Shown piece by piece: positions 62,468 through 64,000 of a stretch of DNA of 64,000 nucleotides. Origin of the DNA: Paraescarpia echinospica (Eukaryota; Annelida; Polychaeta; Sabellida; Siboglinidae). The number at the start of each line of letters is the position of its first letter. The stretch's first letter is position 1. The notes under the pieces were generated by a model. The model saw only the letters and a program-made list of their open reading frames with translations, was not told where the DNA came from and ran no database searches. The position numbers were made by a program, and so were the translations under genes. Where the stretch lies: the NCBI GenBank assembly GCA_020002185.1, contig CM034531.1, forward strand, positions 85,183,108 through 85,247,107, in the 5' to 3' direction.

Positions 62468-64000
62468 CTGACAGGCAACAAAGATACGGAATGTCAGTCC
62501 AAGTACGACCTAACAGGCAACAAAGATACGGAATGCCAGTCCAAGTACGACCTGACAGGCAACAAAGATACGGAATGTCAGTCCAAGTACGACCTAACAG
62601 GCAACAAAGATACGGAATGTCAGTCCAAGTACGACCTAACAGGCAACAAAGATACGGAATGCCAGTCCAAGTACGACCTGACAGGCAACAAAGATACGGA
62701 ATGTCAGTCCAAGTACGACCTAACAGGCAACAAAGATACGGAATGCCAGTCCAAGTACGACCTGACAGGCAACAAAGATACGGAATGTCAGTCCAAGTAC
62801 GACCTAACAGGCAACAAAGATACGGAATGTCAGTCCAAGTACGACCTGACAGGCAACAAAGATACGGAATGTCAGTCCAAGTACGACCTAACAGGCAACA
62901 AAGATACGGAATGCCAGTCCAAATACGACCTAACAGGCAACAAAGATACGGAATGCCAGTCCAAGTACGACCTGACAGGCAACAAAGATACGGAATGTCA
63001 GTCCAAGTACGACCTAACAGGCAACAAAGATACGGAATGCCAGTCCAAGTACGACCTGACAGGCAACAAAGATACGGAATGTCAGTCCAAGTACGACCTA
63101 ACAGGCAACAAAGATACGGAATGCCAGTCCAAATGCGACCTGACAGGCAACAAAGATATGAAATGTCAGTCCAAGTACGACCTGACAGGCAACAAAGATA
63201 CGGAATGTCAGTCTAAGTACGACCTAACAGGCAACAAAGATACGGAATGCCAGTCCAAGTACGACCTGACAGGCAACAAAGATACGGAATGTCAGTCCAA
63301 GTACGACCTAACAGGCAACAAAGATACGGAATGCCAGTCCAAGTACGACCTAACAGGCAACAAAGATATGGAATGTCAGTCCAAGTACGACCTGACAGGC
63401 AACAAAGATACGGAATGTCAGTCCAAGTACGACCTAACAGGCAACAAAGATACGGAATGTCAGTCCAAGTACTACCTAACAGGCAACAAAGAAATGGAAT
63501 GCCAGTCCAAGTACGACCTAACAGGCAACAAAGATACGGAATGTCAGTCCAAGTACGACCTAACAGGCAACAAAGATACGGAATGCCAGTCCAAGTACGA
63601 CCTGACAGGCAACAAAGATACGGAATGTCAGTCCAAGTACGACCTAACAGGCAACAAAGATACGGAATGCCAGTCCAAGTACGACCTGACAGGCAACAAA
63701 GATACGGAATGTCAGTCCAAGTACGACCTAACAGGCAACAAAGATACGGAATGCCAGTCCAAATACGACCTAACAGGCAACAAAGATACGGAATGCCAGT
63801 CCAAGTACGACCTGACAGGCAACAAAGATACGGAATGTCAGTCCAAGTACGACCTAACAGGCAACAAAGATACGGAATGCCAGTCCAAGTACGACCTAAC
63901 AGGCAACAAAGATACGGAATGTCAGTCCAAGTACGACCTGACAGGCAACAAAGATATGGAATGTCAGTCCAAGTACAACCTGACAGACAACAAAGATATG
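62440..64000. repeat. 42-bp minisatellite made of a 3' splice site, at least 36 copies, reaches window edge
   Basis: The plus-strand unit is gatacggaatgccagtccaa, gtacgacctgacaggcaaca and aa. On the gene's strand each unit is TGTTGCCTGTYAG followed by the first 29 bases of exon 62347-62467. The Y at the acceptor is C or T (CAG or TAG, both usable). A second variable site is GGCATT/GACATT. The array continues past the end of the window. Confidence 0.97.

Noticed and set aside
62449..63216. 255-codon [11 protein letters not shown] repeat frame on the plus strand
   Set aside because: Antisense reading of the 42-bp acceptor array; no initiation context or non-repeat domain.

Overview
This window is intron-rich, AT-rich nuclear DNA from an animal, most likely an invertebrate. 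I cannot name the species. The evidence is three metazoan genes split into short exons with matching intron phases, CR1/L2-type LINEs, short inverted-repeat DNA transposons, and very abundant minisatellites, which make up roughly a quarter of the window.

Layout. 1-8.6 kb is repeat-rich, with a TIR element (288-908), a pogo/Tigger-like element carrying a 39-bp minisatellite (1501-3053), and one unassigned possible terminal exon (4991-5300, minus). 8.6-23.2 kb (minus) holds ARPC2, the p34-Arc subunit of the Arp2/3 complex, complete in nine coding exons; its introns carry a hAT-like MITE, two copies of a ~2 kb dispersed element and a large foldback element. 23.2-25.3 kb is the head-to-head gap between ARPC2 and the next gene and contains two LINE 3' remnants. 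25.3-34.5 kb (plus) holds ZSWIM2 in eleven coding exons: SWIM finger, RING, ZZ, second RING, basic tail. 34.5-37.9 kb is the tail-to-tail intergenic gap. 37.9 kb to the window edge (minus) holds a DPY19-like C-mannosyltransferase gene. Sixteen coding exons are found, one expected membrane exon is not, and the N-terminal exons lie beyond 64 kb.

The genes are not functionally linked: actin nucleation, a ubiquitin ligase and an ER glycosyltransferase. The most unusual signal is in the DPY19-like gene. About half of its span is minisatellite, and two arrays are made of tandem copies of its own splice junctions. A 32-bp array at 44.2-46.2 kb repeats a 5' splice site about 63 times. A 42-bp array from 62.4 kb to the window end repeats a 3' splice site plus the first 29 exonic bases at least 36 times. 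A third array overlaps the ZSWIM2 stop codon. Long open frames across these arrays are artefacts of periods divisible by three or of chance.
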